Assembly: GCA_016165875.1 (NCBI GenBank)
Contig: JABBOT010000009.1
Location: 14,140,370-14,204,369, forward strand
Direction: 5' to 3'
Source: Acanthopleura granulata
Lineage: Eukaryota > Mollusca > Polyplacophora > Chitonida > Chitonidae
Length of the DNA: 64,000 nucleotides
The translations under genes and the position numbers were made by a program. Of the stretch, positions 12,063-27,000 are shown piece by piece; the stretch's first letter is position 1; the number at the start of each line of letters is the position of its first letter. The notes beneath the pieces are model-generated. The model saw only the letters and a list, made by a program, of their open reading frames with translations, ran no database searches and was not told the origin of the DNA.

Positions 12063-15000
12063 CTGTAACAAACGTAACATCAGTTGATTCTATTTGTAGC
12101 CTAATAACATTTTCGCTGTGCTTTTATGGGAACGCTTATTGAAATAAGTTACCCTTTTTTGAAATAATTACTTGAATAAAGGTTGCCCTTGCAAAACTCA
12201 TTGAAATAATATTTTATCATCGGTTGCAACTGCAACCCCTCTTGAAATAATTACTCCAATAAGGATTGCAACTGCAACGTCTATTGGAACGTTAATCCAT
12301 TAGGGGTTGCTTTGTGACAGTGCTTTTCTGGCAAACCTTATTGAATTAACTTACCCCTATTGAAATAATTACTTCAATGAAGATTGCAACTTCAACGGCT
12401 AGTGAAACATTATTTCTTTAGGGCCTGCTACTGCAACCCCTACTGAGTTTTTTCAATAACCTTTTTGTTTGACATTTTTGACCGATATTGAAACATGCCG
12501 ACTCGACAAGAGGTTGTGTTCGTTTGAATCTCATATTTGTGGGTATGTGTAAAATTGTAATACAGCTAGTTTAAATAAAAATACACTTTTGCGGAACAGA
12601 GAATGGATATTGATTAGGATATCGCTGACATTATCAAATACTATGACACTCCATGCAGTAAATAGCGATGTTAAACATAAACCCATAAGTAGTGTGATTG
12701 GTCGATTGACGTATTGGTTCATACAGGTTTAACACAGTTAACGATACCAAAGCAGGGGCGTACTAAGAAATTTGTTGAATCATAATTATGACGTCAGTAC
12801 ATGCTACACTGAATTCACCAAAGTCTTTAAACAAAATTGAGCAAAGCCATCATGTAGTTGTTTTATACGAACTTGACAAAACAATGCACGTAAGAACTGA
12901 ACAAAACTAATAACTCAGCTGCAGTTGTAACTTCTACAGAAATAATTATTTCAGTAGGGGTAATTAATCTTGTCATGGCTTTTCCAGTAAACTCCTGTGA
13001 ATCCTGATAACTGAAACAGAATTTATGACCGAGTAACATGCAATGTGATCGCAAGGCAAAGCTGCAGCACTGCAATATCTATTCATTTGATTGTTTTTGG
13101 TTTTTGTTTTTTTTACTTCATACGCCGAAGTCAAGATTATTTCACATATATTACAGTTCCCGGCATCGTGGAAGAAAATCGTGCAGATCCTGGAAGAAAC
13201 TCACGACCCTCCAATATACCACCGAACAGGACTGGAGTATTGGTCGCTTCAAGAACTTGAATAATTTGATCAGCTTAACATCGCTTTTTCAAACTCACCA
13301 GTTGACGATCGCAGTTGTCGGAGACGCGGGGGTCCGACGCGGTAATTTTGCAGGTCATCGATAAAGTGTCGCTCCCTCCAGTGTCGTCTCGTGCCTTCGT
13401 AATAGTTTTCCTCGAAAAGTGCTTGAAGTGCAGTCTCGTTCATCCACTGGAAGAAGTCTTTCCTTGATCGCACCTACATGACAGCGTTCAAGAGCAAAAA
13501 TGGTCAATGCAAATGCATATCTATGATAGATGTATGATCACACAAGAGCAACCGACATCATATGATCATAATACAGGGATGCCCTGATTTGTGTCCCCCC
13601 CCCAAAAACGCAGTTTTTCTCTGGCATGTTTCAGCAGCAACCGTTATTTGCTTTACACTGAACTAAAAATTATTTCACTTGCCACATTGGTGTTTAATGG
13701 GCCACGGTAGCCTCGAAGTTACCGTAGAAAGCTGCAGTGTCTTGTTATCTTGTCGTTTTGTAAACTCTTACTAGTGTTTTACCAACCCCATCTTTAAAAT
13801 ATTGTATTATATATTTTTATTTGTTTCCGAGCTAACTGGGTATGTGTATGACCTACATCTTTCCCTCTGTGTACGTGATACACCTGCGCTGAAATTCAGT
13901 CGCGTGTTCTCGAGGCTCCTGTGTTTATCAGTTTCCTGTCATTGTGCATGAAGCGCACATTCTAGAAAGATGTACCCATAGTGTAAACATGTGTACGAAC
14001 AGACCATCCAGAATTTTCTTTACGTTAGGCTATAAATATGAGGGACGAAGTTGCAGAGCTCGCAGACATATACTCACGTCCACTTTGAGAGCAGTCGTTT
14101 TACTTGTGTTCACTCGAGTCATATTTGATCTTGTCTACTTAGAAGGATTTTTGTGGGATTTTGGAGATATTGGCTTTACACGCCTTTCGAAAATTTGGTC
14201 ACTTTGTGCTCCATTTTTCGGTACGTAGCACTTTGTTAGCTTGTGTTTCGCCACATGTTGTTTCGTGTGAGATGTATTGTATCGCTCATTGTCTCTTTGT
14301 GCGATTCATCCCAGTTTACCCTGAAGGTGACTTTGTATATATTTCCGAGGAGTGAAACATACATCACCAGCTCGGCAATACAGACACTATTATCAGCCCG
14401 TGGCCAGGAAACTTGCTTTTTGCCGAGGAGTTGGATATCTACCATCGTCGGCGAACCGGGCCCTCTGCTGTTCGTCACTACATGACTTGTCATCCTTCAG
14501 TTTGAGAATTCCGAAGAACTGTGGATTCTGTATTTACGTGGACAGACTTGCGTTTGGAAGCCAGAATAGTCCATCCGGATTTGGGACTTTAACGTCCGTA
14601 AGAAACTGTATATATATTTTTGTAATTGTCTATATTATTTTGTATATAATTGTTAATTGTACTATTTGTTTATTTTGTTCAAATATATGTATTGAACTTA
14701 GTCTAGCGTCTTCGTGTGTCTTTGTTTGATCTTGTGTAAGGTCTATTGCTGGCTGAGAGTAGAACAAGCCTTTTGTTTATTATTTTGCTCTCCGATAGTG
14801 GTACTCTTACACTACTCTTACAGTAAGAATTATATTTCATGGAAAACAAGTTATGTGAAGACCCCCTAATTTTCTGAACATTTTCTAAAGTCACATTTTT
14901 TGTTGTTGTTTTTTTTCTTTTCTTTTCTTTGTTTTTGTTTTTGAAATAACTTTGCCCAGGCTAATTTCGAGGAGGTTACGAAGCGTTAATACTTTCTGAA

Positions 15001-18000
15001 GTTCAGGGTCAACGTTGATGGAGAAATATTTTCTGTTTAAATGCGGAAATGTAACGTGAGATTGTTTCATAAAGTGTTATATGCATGTGAAATTTATGTG
15101 AATATGGAACGCATGAAATTAGTTTTTTCTGGCTTTAGCACGTCCTCGAGGTTTCATGGGAAAAACAGGAACTAAATGGGATTCACTCGGGTGAATAAGA
15201 GAAGCTAAAGTCATTGTGTCCACTCACGTTTTCAAGTCCTGGGCGTTTGTCCATTTGCTTTTTAACCATCATGTTATAGATATTTTGTCTGAGGGCAAAG
15301 CTGCGGTTATCTCGGTTGACATAAGCGATGGTGAAGATAACAACCAGGAATGAGGTATAGAAGGTCACTTCTCTCAGGAGTTCAAACGCTGTCGTCTCCT
15401 CTCGTCGCACCTTCTGCGCTCTTTTAATAGCTTCATCGGTGAAGGGCACACTGAGACGTCTGTAGTAATCTGCAATGCAGCAAGACTTTGAGCTAGACTT
15501 TATCGTTTAAATTGTTACTACAATTGTAGTACAGAATCACGGCTTTCATCAAGGAGATTGATTTCTTATAATGCTATGTGATGCACTAAATCAGGGTTGT
15601 CCCCCTTAAGGCCTTCACAGGGTGCACACGAAAAACCTTTGAATTTTTTTGTGGGAGTCCGGCTTTGGGGAATATTTGTATGGTCCATGTAACTAGCATA
15701 ATGAATTGGCGTGGTAGGAGTCATCGTATTTCTCTCTTTGTTTTCGAATTTTTCGTGGCGTTGTGAGAGGTACGCGCTTAGATACATGCAAAATAGTTAC
15801 ATTATATGTAGAGTAACTTTATATGCGATCACTCCAAGGGTCAAGTATATCTGTATTTGATGTTGTATGTGATCAGTGACTGAAATTTTGCCTTAAAGTA
15901 TGAGCTTTGCGTTATTTAATGCAGGTTTAGATCGAAACGTTGCCTTGAACTATGGAATTTGCGTCGCTTAATGCAGGTTTTGATGGCTCGTCAGTATCTG
16001 TATCTAAAGCCCGTCTTCAAGTTAAATGAAGGCATGAACAAAGAAGTAAGTACTTGCAGTTAATAGCTGAAGTAGTACTTTGCTTTCATTTCACAGGCAA
16101 AAAGAAATCAGAAAAAATCAAGGTTTCCTCAAAGTATGACCTTTGTTATCTGACAGTGTACCATATACTACCATTTGTGTTGAAATCAGCTCTTACCTTA
16201 CATCTATGCATGCAGATGAATAGGAGAAAAATATATGTAAGTGATATATCGTATTAGACCAAAGCAACAGATAGATGCACAGATTAACAAACACACAGAG
16301 AGACCCAAACTAATGCCGTTCTCTTTCGTTGAAACGTGAGGCAAGAAAAACAAACACACTTTAGTTCGGTACGTGAAGAAATACGACCTCACCTTTGGTA
16401 TCCGAGTGGTTACGTGGTTCACTAACTCTGGTGTTGGCTAGCTCGTCCTTGTCCAGGTTAGCAGCATTATCGTCGTCTGGTTTCCGGAATAGAATTGCGA
16501 ATATGGCAGTCAACACAACCACCTGTAGCAGGAGCAAACAAATCGGTGAGTAGTTTGGAAAACTAAGACGAGGTGTAGTTGGAAAAATTAGTATTTAAGG
16601 TCATTTGGTGCATACATGTAAATGGTGTGTATTTACAAGTAAAATTCATATGGTAAAAATTATAAAATTTTTTTCTGAATAGGCAAAGTGTGAACAATTT
16701 TCTTTGATTCTTCATCGTGTATATCTGCGCTATTATATGGTGGAGTACCTCGTAAAACGAACAAATAAACCTAAGTTAGTTGATTCTGAGATCATTACAC
16801 ATCATTTTGGAAAGATAATGTCGCTTGGTAAATGACATGTAAGATATCGATATAAACAAGCCCAGCCCAGCCGAGCCAATTGTGCTTGAATATTCCAGTT
16901 ACTCTTAAACTCCAGGAGACGCACTGAGTAAACCTTGGGTAATTCACCTATATATACTCTGCCCACAATGATTTACCTTGATCGGGTCCAAGATAATAAG
17001 GGACTCAAAGAATGACAGTATGAATGCTGTCAGCCACTCGTCTGACTTTGTTTTTCCCCACTCCTGACTGTAAAGGAACAAGAAGAAAGCGGAGACAGCC
17101 ACGGTCAGGGCGAGTAATCCCCAGGCCAAGTAAACGCACCAGTGTGGCAGCATCTTCTCCTTCGGACTGTATGTACGCTGTGCAATCATGACCTCTGCCA
17201 AATTTCTGCGCTGCTGAAATCGAGAGGAACAGCACTTTGTTAATAGACGGTGAAGAGGGGACACCGTAAGAGTCGTGCGAGGCTTGGATTTCTTGAACAT
17301 TAAAACTATGCCAAGGTTGGCTGGAGTTACGATGAGGATGCTGATGAAGGACACGTAAATCTGTCGGACTGAAAACCGGAAAGACCCGACGGAGACGATG
17401 GCGGGACGAACGACATTGTCTTCAGCTCCGTAAAACATGGCACTGGCGATCATGGTGAGGAAGAGCAGGGACAGGCAGCAGGAGAGTCTCTGGAGGCGCG
17501 TGAAATGGCTCTGTTTGGGCCGCATCACAACGGATAGCCAAAGATGACTGTCAGTGATGCCTGTTCGAATGTTGTTGTTGAATAAGTTTCCAAAAGACAG
17601 GAGGTCATCTTTCCCGCTTACGGCCAGCGTACGCTCAATTTGCCCGTCTTGTTGGTCTACAGCCAGCCACTGCCCACATGAAAAGGTGTACCTTGGTAGA
17701 AAGAACAATTTGGACATGTGAAAATTTACAACTCAGACAGAAACCATGTGGGTATCCATTTATATACTTAAGACCACGGGATATCAGGAGATTAACTGGC
17801 TAACAATAGTGTTGTAAGTAAAATAAAAAATATTTTAACAGTTAGTCACTTTAAATAGGAAGAAGTCAATAAAGTTACATGATGTCTTCAAGACACGAAG
17901 TGATATCCTCTTGCGATTACGTCGGATTTCTTAATGCAGAGTCCTATGTTAAAACATTTTCTGATCTCAATAAAACCTATAATGGCCTTTGTCTGTATAA

Positions 18001-21000
18001 CTATACATGTTACAATGTCTTTGATGTTGCTACTACCACTAGAGCAGTACCTGCGACCTCATTTCCCAGCGACATCATAACTTCAGCGAGAAAAGCCCAG
18101 TGTACAAATTACATGATGTTGTAGTTTTATTTCATTCTTGTTTAAGGACATCCTCAAAATCTTTTCATTTATTCAGCGACACAGTTTACGGACGGAAGAA
18201 ATCTGAGAGTCTGGAGTCACGCATTGTTATCAGCTGGATGGCTGACAACCTTAATGCTTAATGGAAGAGTGTAAGTCCGACATTCGTATTCTACATGCAA
18301 GGGTAAACCGCCACGTCACATTCCAAATCCCAAGGCCTATTTCTTAGGAAGGCCATAATCCATGGGCCAATGCGAGCCCAGCATTCAAAGCACCCAAGAA
18401 AGTCTAACATCGACTATTACTCTGGTGTCCATGTATGTGGCCAAAGGCACATGAATATGATCGCCACGCTGGGTGTATGGATAGCTGCAATCAAAGTGCA
18501 ACTAAGACAGGCTATATATTTGTTTAATGACATCATTTAAACTAGCATGATACATGGTTTTGCATTCCGATTTTATTCACCCGCCTAGAGGGTTCCTTTC
18601 TTCTTTCAGTCATCATGGAAAACTTTTGACTGCGTCTCTTTGTCCTCTTTTTATATCATATATACTTTCTATATCTTCGGTGGTTAGCGGTAATCGTTTT
18701 GGGCACTACACGGTAGAGCGATTACAGTGTGTTGACTAACATTTGTACTGTTGGTATACGAGTGTCGGTTTCCTCATGAAATAGATTATAGATATCCTGT
18801 AAAATTGGTTACTAGAACAAGAAAAAGCAAAGGTTTTTCTTGAAAAGCAACTATTTTGCATAGAAAGGAACATCACGAAAACCAACACACGTTCAATAAC
18901 ATTTAACCCTTATAGGATGCCAGTAAGATGCTTGATATGCCATAATTCAAAGACTGTTCAATCTTTTTCGTTTTTAACAGTTCTAATGTGTTCTATGTAT
19001 AGGACTTCATATTCTACCGCTTATCCTCTTGAATGTCCTCCACCACGATTTTGTGCAGGAACCAGGAGGCTTTATCCCTACCCCCGGAGTCGTCGTGCCA
19101 CACCCTGATATACATTAGCTCCCCGAGGGGGTAGGGCACGGTCATCAGGTAGTTCACAACGCTTTGTCTTGGGTACTCCTATAACAAATCCACATATCCG
19201 TTAGATGACATTGAAGTGTCAGCCAGTACACAGCCAATCAAATATTAATAAATTCTTTGGATCAAAGTCGTAAGGCTTAAATTTGTCCATATCCCTATGA
19301 GTGAGCTATTCATATATGAATTCATATTGGTTTTTTTATCACAGGATAATACAGACGCCAGATCAGATTCTAAGGCTGTAGATGCGGTTCTGGTGATCAG
19401 ATTACCTTTTATAAAAAGAAGACAAACAACTTAATCAAAATTAAGTACAGAAGGGGACATACACTTTAGTACTGCACTAACAATGACAAGGACGTCATCA
19501 AATATGCCATGCATGGTTGAAGGCCCAATCTGCCACAGTGGATGCACTGTATACATGTTGCTACACGAACATTCAAAATACATTTTGTATTGAAGTACTT
19601 ATCGGAGAAGCGATCTTAACCAACACCCAGTACTGGATTGTCAGGCATAAGAGAAAACTCTGAAAACCCAATTTATATCTTTAACCTCCTGCAGGTTTCT
19701 GTTTAGAAAAGTGCTTAAGAAAAATACCTGGTCGGGTCATACGAAAGGCTTTGTAATGATACATGGTACTGCCTCGCATAGCATTCAGCACTGAGAATTA
19801 AATCACGGAAACAGGAGTGGTCGGCCCTGTGTCAGTATAATGGGACTGGGTGTGGTGTCATGTCTGGTGATATGATGTTCCAGTGGAGGTAGCACTTTTT
19901 GTGTCATGGACCCGCCCTACTATAAGGCACAGTATATAGACATGCTGCCATCCGGCCTGTTACAAAAGAGGATTTCTTCAGGGTATGCATAATAATATGC
20001 GCAAGGAGAAGAAAACTAGAGAAGTAGGCTATGGACAGTGTGATAGTTTGGAAAGTCTTGCACGTATATGGTGAAATCGCAGCAATTTTCCTCAGTTACG
20101 GTTATATTCTTAATCGCTCATGTTAATGTTTCTATAGTGCTAACTCCCCCTCCCCCCACACGTGCGTCTCCCTATGATCACTATTGTCTACACCAATCAC
20201 TAGAAGAATACAACACTTTCCCTAAACACTAAAATTTTATTGAATTTTTAAAATTGGGAGAAACGTATTGCTTTGTTTACTTCTCGAATCCCGTCATCGA
20301 GTGCCCGGATGCCAGAGTCCTCGTCCTCTCCTGCTATCACAACGCCCACTCGAGATTTGGTGCCTGCACCAGGTCTCATACCCGTCGACACGGTGACGAT
20401 GTACATGTACTTGTCCCGGGGGTCATTGTCAAGCAACGGCGTGATGCCCCACTGAAAAAGCAATTGTTTATGTTTGAAAGAAAAGAAGTCTTAAAAACAA
20501 GGTGATCCCTAGGAGGAAGACCATTAAAATGTGTCTTTAAAAATACATTTACTTATTTTTTTAGTTTTATTCTGTCACAGGATTAAATGCAACGAAATTG
20601 TTAGACTGTATAGTGTGTTTTATGGGCGACATTGATCAAACTTGATGACGTGACAAAACTATTTGTACACTTTCATGTTCAGCGAGGCCTCCGTTGCCAA
20701 GTGAGGAGGGGTAGCGCGCTCGGGCAGCCAGGTGCCTCTGAACAAAGCGATCGATGTGAGTTCAAGCCGTGCTCACACTGGTTACCTCTCCGGTCGTACA
20801 TGAGAACTTCAGCCAGTGACCGGCGGATGGTCGTGGGTTTCCCTCGGGACCTGTCCGATTTTCTCCCATCATAATGTTGGCTGCCGTCGGATAAATGAAA
20901 TATTCTTGAGTACAGCGTAAAACATCAATCAAATATATAAATAAATTTATGTTGAAGTCTGAATCAAGTTCTTGTGAATCATACACCTGTAATGTGTGTC

Positions 21001-24000
21001 TGTGTATGGAAAAGCTGACCCGACAATAAAGTTATCCTTTAGGGCTGGCGAAAAGTCGGTGCGATGTCATTGACGACACACACCATTAATATAGTCCATG
21101 AACCTACCGATAAGACACAGTTTTAAGTGGTTTTTATACTCATCATAACCTAATTTTTTATCCTTTCTGTCCATCGAATAAGGATATGATCACGACCTCA
21201 CTGATTTGTGACACGTTCTAAGTAGGATTACGATTCCGCTGAGCCGGCGGCATCAGAAGGCTCATCCGTCAGGCACACATGAGAATACATTTCCAGTATT
21301 CAAAACAGGCGAATATCAGTTTCAAATATAATAACCGTTACCTTCAAGAAATCTCCACAGTCTTTATGCCTTGCCCAGACCGCCAGCAGAGCGTAAACAA
21401 CCAGAAGTGATATGATCGTACCGAACACAGCGCCGTTGTTCAACAAGTCGATTTTTGTGAACACGGTTGAGAAGTCGATTTTGTTCACAGGAACGACGAA
21501 GGAGGTTGCCAGCGTGAAGCTTTCAGTCAAGGGTTTCTCACAAATACAAACCGTTGACGCCTCGGAAGAGTCTTTGCTCACCTACAAGTAAACATTCAAC
21601 GAATGCTGACTCGTCTATAACTGGACCTACAAGAAGTCTTTACTCTTTGAGCGGTAAAAATGAAACGAGTCTACGACCACCCACATGCCAACGTTCAAGA
21701 AGTCTTCGCTTATCCATACATGTAAACGTTGAAGTCAAATTAAAGTACAATCAGTTTGCGAAATGTGTTGGTATGTCCTACTAAAAGACTTCTCTCACAT
21801 GGCACAGTAAATAAGTAAGCAAGGATTACACCGGTCTGTGCATTGTGCGCATACGTTATACACCACGTCTCCCCTAGTCTCTTAAGTAAATGTTAAAGTT
21901 AACTATTCAATTTCCAACGTGTGGGTAAACACACATTATTAAACTCAAGTACGAACGCCTTACCAATTTCCACAATTTGCACAAAAATCATCACTGTAAA
22001 GGTAGAAATACACAACACAGCACATCTCTGGCTCAAATTACCTTTCAGTAATTGGAACAGATTGACCTCAAAACTAAAAAGAATGCTGTTCTAACTCTGT
22101 ACTTAAGTCCAAATTACTGAAGAAAATAACTGTTCAGGGATCACGGCTGGGAATCTTCATCACACATAAATGTGTTATGTTTACTTGATCTTTAGAGTAC
22201 ATCGGCTACTGCATTCTCTCTATTTATATATAGATGATATACATACTGTTAAAATTTTGTTGTATTAATCACTGTCGAATCTATATGTACCTATACACCA
22301 TAATATATTGTCGGGATATAATAAGCCTCCTTAAATTTCTGTTCCCACGAAGTTCCTAAACAAAATAAGTACTTCTGTATTGCTGCCTTGGTGAATAAAG
22401 GAAGAAAGAAAGACACCTGTCATGGTATGTGTACTCACCGAGCACGTGTCAGAAGACCATGTGTCCCCCTGCCAGGATTTGCACCCCACCGTTCCCACAC
22501 CGAACCCGTACTCTGACGTGATGCTACTGGCGTTAGAGGATGTCGTGTCACGCTTCCTGCGGCTATGAATCTCTACAAAGCAATAATACTAAAATCAGAA
22601 CGACGGCCGTGTGATAGTTGGCAAGTGGTTTCAAATAACCTATGAAATCGGACATCTTGTCAATTTACCTTAGGGTTTATTATAACCGTTTATGCAGATT
22701 CTTAAAGAGTAACAACTTATACCCTCTACAAAGTTGTTAAGGAATCGTTCAATTTTGTTGGATAATCATAGAGTACTGCAAAGAAAACGTACATTATCTT
22801 CGGGTAATGCTATGTTTATTAATTCTTTGAGTGATAGTTGATTCTTCAAAGCCGCATTTTTTATGAGACACCAGCCTACTTTATGGGTAGAGGAATCCAT
22901 GGGTGACGGAGATGACTCACGAATTTTTTCACACATAACGTAAAGATTTCCACTCTTGGATACAGGATGATGCGTTAAGTTGACGGCCTATCCGCTTGCG
23001 CGTAAAGTGAAATAAAGAAGTTGGAGAATGTGTGAGTGGATAGTTAACACGGAGAAAGACATCTAAGCACTAGGCAATACCTAGATCATAGGGCCGAAGA
23101 CCAATGTAGACGCTTCCATCACGTGGTAAACTTCTTTCGGGGCACAGGACTTTCAGTTTCGTGTTTCCGCCCAGGGTCAAGGTTGGGGGAATCTCTGTCT
23201 TGTAATCATATTCTTTGGATGTCGGAAACTCTCCTGATCGGAAGTACACGTCATACTTCACGTGAGGTATTGACGACGTCAGAAAGAGAATGATGGCATC
23301 GTGTGCAGAAGCCAGCTCCACTCTATGATACAACAGATGATCGTGGTCGAGCGGGATGAAGCGAGGGGTCACGGTCGTTAAAGTGACTGTGTTCGTGTTG
23401 GGAATGGACACTGTTTGTTTGAGGTTTACGTCCGTGGAGTACTCCAAATTACTGATGTCATCTTCCTCTCGGCTGAAACCAATGACGAGGGCAGGAGAAG
23501 TTACCCCAGAGGAGATACCGTCTTCATCCCACACAAAAGGGTTCTCTTGAAATACTGTTGTCTAGCAACAGATATGTAGAAATGAATGAATGATAAGTAC
23601 TTTACGCTGCCTTGGTAGATTTTAGCCACATGAAGGCGAATGAATGATAGAACCAGCAAAGAATCATGTCAGCTAGCCGATGAATTTGTTTCACTTAAAA
23701 TTGCAGCCAAAGCTGACAGAACAGCTGGCCTTAGCGAACATATTATCCTGGATGGACACCAACGTCACTGTCCCCCACACTCCCAATACTCCTTACTTCG
23801 TAATGGCGTGCTATAAACGAAATAAATATATCAACTATAGGTAGCTTACCCTGAAGTCAAATGCAGGATTTTCCATGGAGTGCGGATCCTTGATATCCAC
23901 ACGAAGTCGGTCATTGGTTCTGCCAACAAATGACCTTAGACGAAATTTCTCTGCCGTTACCGATATTACTGAATACTTGAAGGCATTTGGCTCTTGATTA

Positions 24001-27000
24001 GTCACCAGAAACTTGGAGGCTGCCTTCATAGCCTTGTCAATTGCATCTTGAAGGGACCCCGTGACTGTCTTTGCCTGCAATCCCAAAGTGAAGATTACTT
24101 GATTGCAAGGAAATGGACTCTAAATTTTAAAGTTTAGAATGTATCAGGTCGAAAATGCCTAGTTATTAAACCATAACAGTGAATGACAATATTGCATCCT
24201 ATCTGTAATGTGGAAGAATGCGAAACAGGTACTGGCGTTATTTTGACGTTATTGCATGAGGGAGTAACAGTATTAGACAAATAACGGTCATTATAATTCA
24301 TTATTGTAAGAACCGAAAATTTAGGCAAAAATGGAATAAATCCATAAACCTGAAAGCCCACCATTCTGCAGGAGTGAAAAATTATTATATATTAACAGTA
24401 TACCCATTTGGGTTACCTTTTATACTTTTCAATCATAATGTGACACATGAACTCTCAAAGGGCTTAACTGAAAAAAATAGCATTTGAAAACTACATCTCC
24501 AAAGGCTTCGATGTGGTTTGAACTTGGCAAATGATGGATAATCTTTTCATCAACATTCAAAAACCATTTCTAGGACCTATTTATTATCGGTGAAATCTAT
24601 TCTATTGTCCAAGGCATCTGTGTTTTCCTTTCGACTTATTGCTCTTGATATTGTACAGAAAAGATACATTCCACAAACAGTTTTTGACGAGTAAATCTTA
24701 TTTCTTTTAAGTCGTTATCACATTTGTGCCTTCGTCAAAGGTGTTTGTTTTATTTCCGCCAAATGGGTAATGTCTTTTCTACCTCCAGCAGTGGTTGTTT
24801 TCTTACGACCGTCTAGGAGGCTCTGATTTAATCGGTGTTTATATTTACCTTCGCCGAAAGGTTAGGTTTATACTTCTGCCAAGGAGGTTATGGTTCTTCT
24901 GGCGTTTATTTTCATCTTTGCCCAAGACGATATGTGGTGTTGTTTTAACTCCGCAACGAAGGTAAGGATTTTTGCAACTTCTGCTTTTACAAGCCCTGAA
25001 AAGCTTACGTTTATTTTACTCCCGCCAAGTAGGTTATGGCTGTTCCTTGCCATATTATTTTTACCTTCGCCAAAGAGCTGATGGTTGTTTTTTTTCTTTT
25101 ACTTCCGTCAGGAAAATTATGCTTTTGGCCGCGTTTTGTTTTTACTCTCGTCAAGGACATTATGTTTCTTTACTCCCGCGAGGGAGACTGTAGTTTTCCC
25201 AGCATTTTTGTCTTTTCCTTAGCCATACAGGAAAACTTTTTATTGCAGGGAGGCTTTGGTTTTGGCTGTGTATATTGGTCTGTCTGCCAACAACTTTACG
25301 GCAGTAAGATTTAGATGAAATTTTGAGCACATGTTGGGGTTGGTCTAGGTGCCAACCCACGGAGAGTTGGTCTTGTCTGGTTCATGATTGGAAACTAGGA
25401 AGTTTTGAAACGTATATTGTCCCTTTGTCTGTAGTTGGAAATTATTTTACACTTAGTTGCAGTTGAGCTTTAGGGCTTGCAAAATCCTCTCCAGTTTAAG
25501 CAGATTCAACAACCGTGTGATGTCTTTCTACAAACTGATGCAATCTAACAGTTACCAGTTTCGCTTTTCGCTTTGCCTCGTACTGTTGCTTTTGGTATGC
25601 CCGCATCATGAAAAACGCTCTTTCGTTGTCATGAAGATCGGCTACCTCTTTTACTTTACTACGCACGCTATTGCTGTCCAGAGAACGATAAGTGTCCTGC
25701 AAGTCCATCTCATTCCGCGCTGTAAGCATGTCAACGTCTGTGGGCAACACAGGTACAGCAGGCAACGCGGCTCTCACCATTTTGTCCACAGCTGACAGCA
25801 AAGCTGGAACACAAGTATTATTGAAACACTTTTATGAATCAAGCATTAGGACATTTTTCCCTCTTCAGTCTTTAGCTACTGTTGCCTGACTTCAGTTCCA
25901 GCTAACCGACCTAAAATCAGTGATTTGTTTATACAACGAACTTCTAGGAACGTGCCACAAATTGTTTATTTATTATTGATTGAGTTATTTATTACATGTC
26001 TGTTTGACACCTTACTCAAGAATTCATCACCTGTATAACTGGGGTCAGGTTGATGGGAGAATAGATTGCAGGGCTTACGGACATTTGCCAGGTGTCTATG
26101 AGATCTCATCGCCCAAGGCTGCAGCCAAAACAGTGAGGGACAGGTTTGAGCCTACGACCACACGACATGAGCCAAGCGTCTAATAGTCGCACCAAGGCAG
26201 GGCTTCATATTTAGAGTACAGTGATTAGTACGTTGAGAAATATTTGGATACACCACAATCCTGACTCCTCAACCTCTGGTCCGAGACCCCGTCATTCGCC
26301 AAAGTGGTGACTAACAGATTGCGAATGAGCCCTTTACACACAGTACATACTTTTGCCTGGTCAAGTCCACGTCGTAACATCACTCAATCCCACGCCACTG
26401 ACTATTTTGCTAGGGTAATCCAATCAATTATTATTTACTTGACGAAAACTATGTGGTACTGCCGTGTGTTAAGACAACTGTCATTTTCCTCGCCATTTAA
26501 CTGGGTCACTGAATAGTTGAATCATTAGCAACACTCGAACACTGGACTCCATACTGTATTTCAATTTCATTGTAGAAAGTGCAAAACTATAACACTGTCA
26601 ATAACCCGAACGGAAAAATGTCAAATCTGTGCTGGAAAAGTTATCCAAGGCACTAAAAATATCACTCTAAGTAAACAATAACCACAAAGTTCGGTTTAGT
26701 TGGCACCTTAACACAAAAGGTGGGCGCGTTCCAAAAATCGGGCGGGCCTGTTGAAAACGCGGCGATACCACTCAACCATAATGCTTTCGTCAGAAACGAA
26801 AGCAGACAGATTACCCTAACAAAATAGTGAGTGGCAATGGGATGAGAAGATGTTAGGACGTGAATTTAACCAGCTGAAAGTATGAAGACTGATTATTCGC
26901 CCTCGAATCTATCACTCACCCCTTTTGGTGAATGCCTAGGAGGCTGTGGACACGAAGTAGTGCATTGCGTTACCATCATCGCCTCTTAGGCACTTCCTCA

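Noticed and set aside
17700..17731. Extending exon 18 upstream to the acceptor near 17732, which keeps the frame open.
   Set aside because: It would insert extra residues in the middle of PLAT; the acceptor at 17692 joins exon 17 in phase and restores a normal PLAT ending.
25036..25360. Opposing open frames of 66-92 codons near 25 kb.
   Set aside because: They lie in the degenerate CCGCCAAGG-type tandem repeat.
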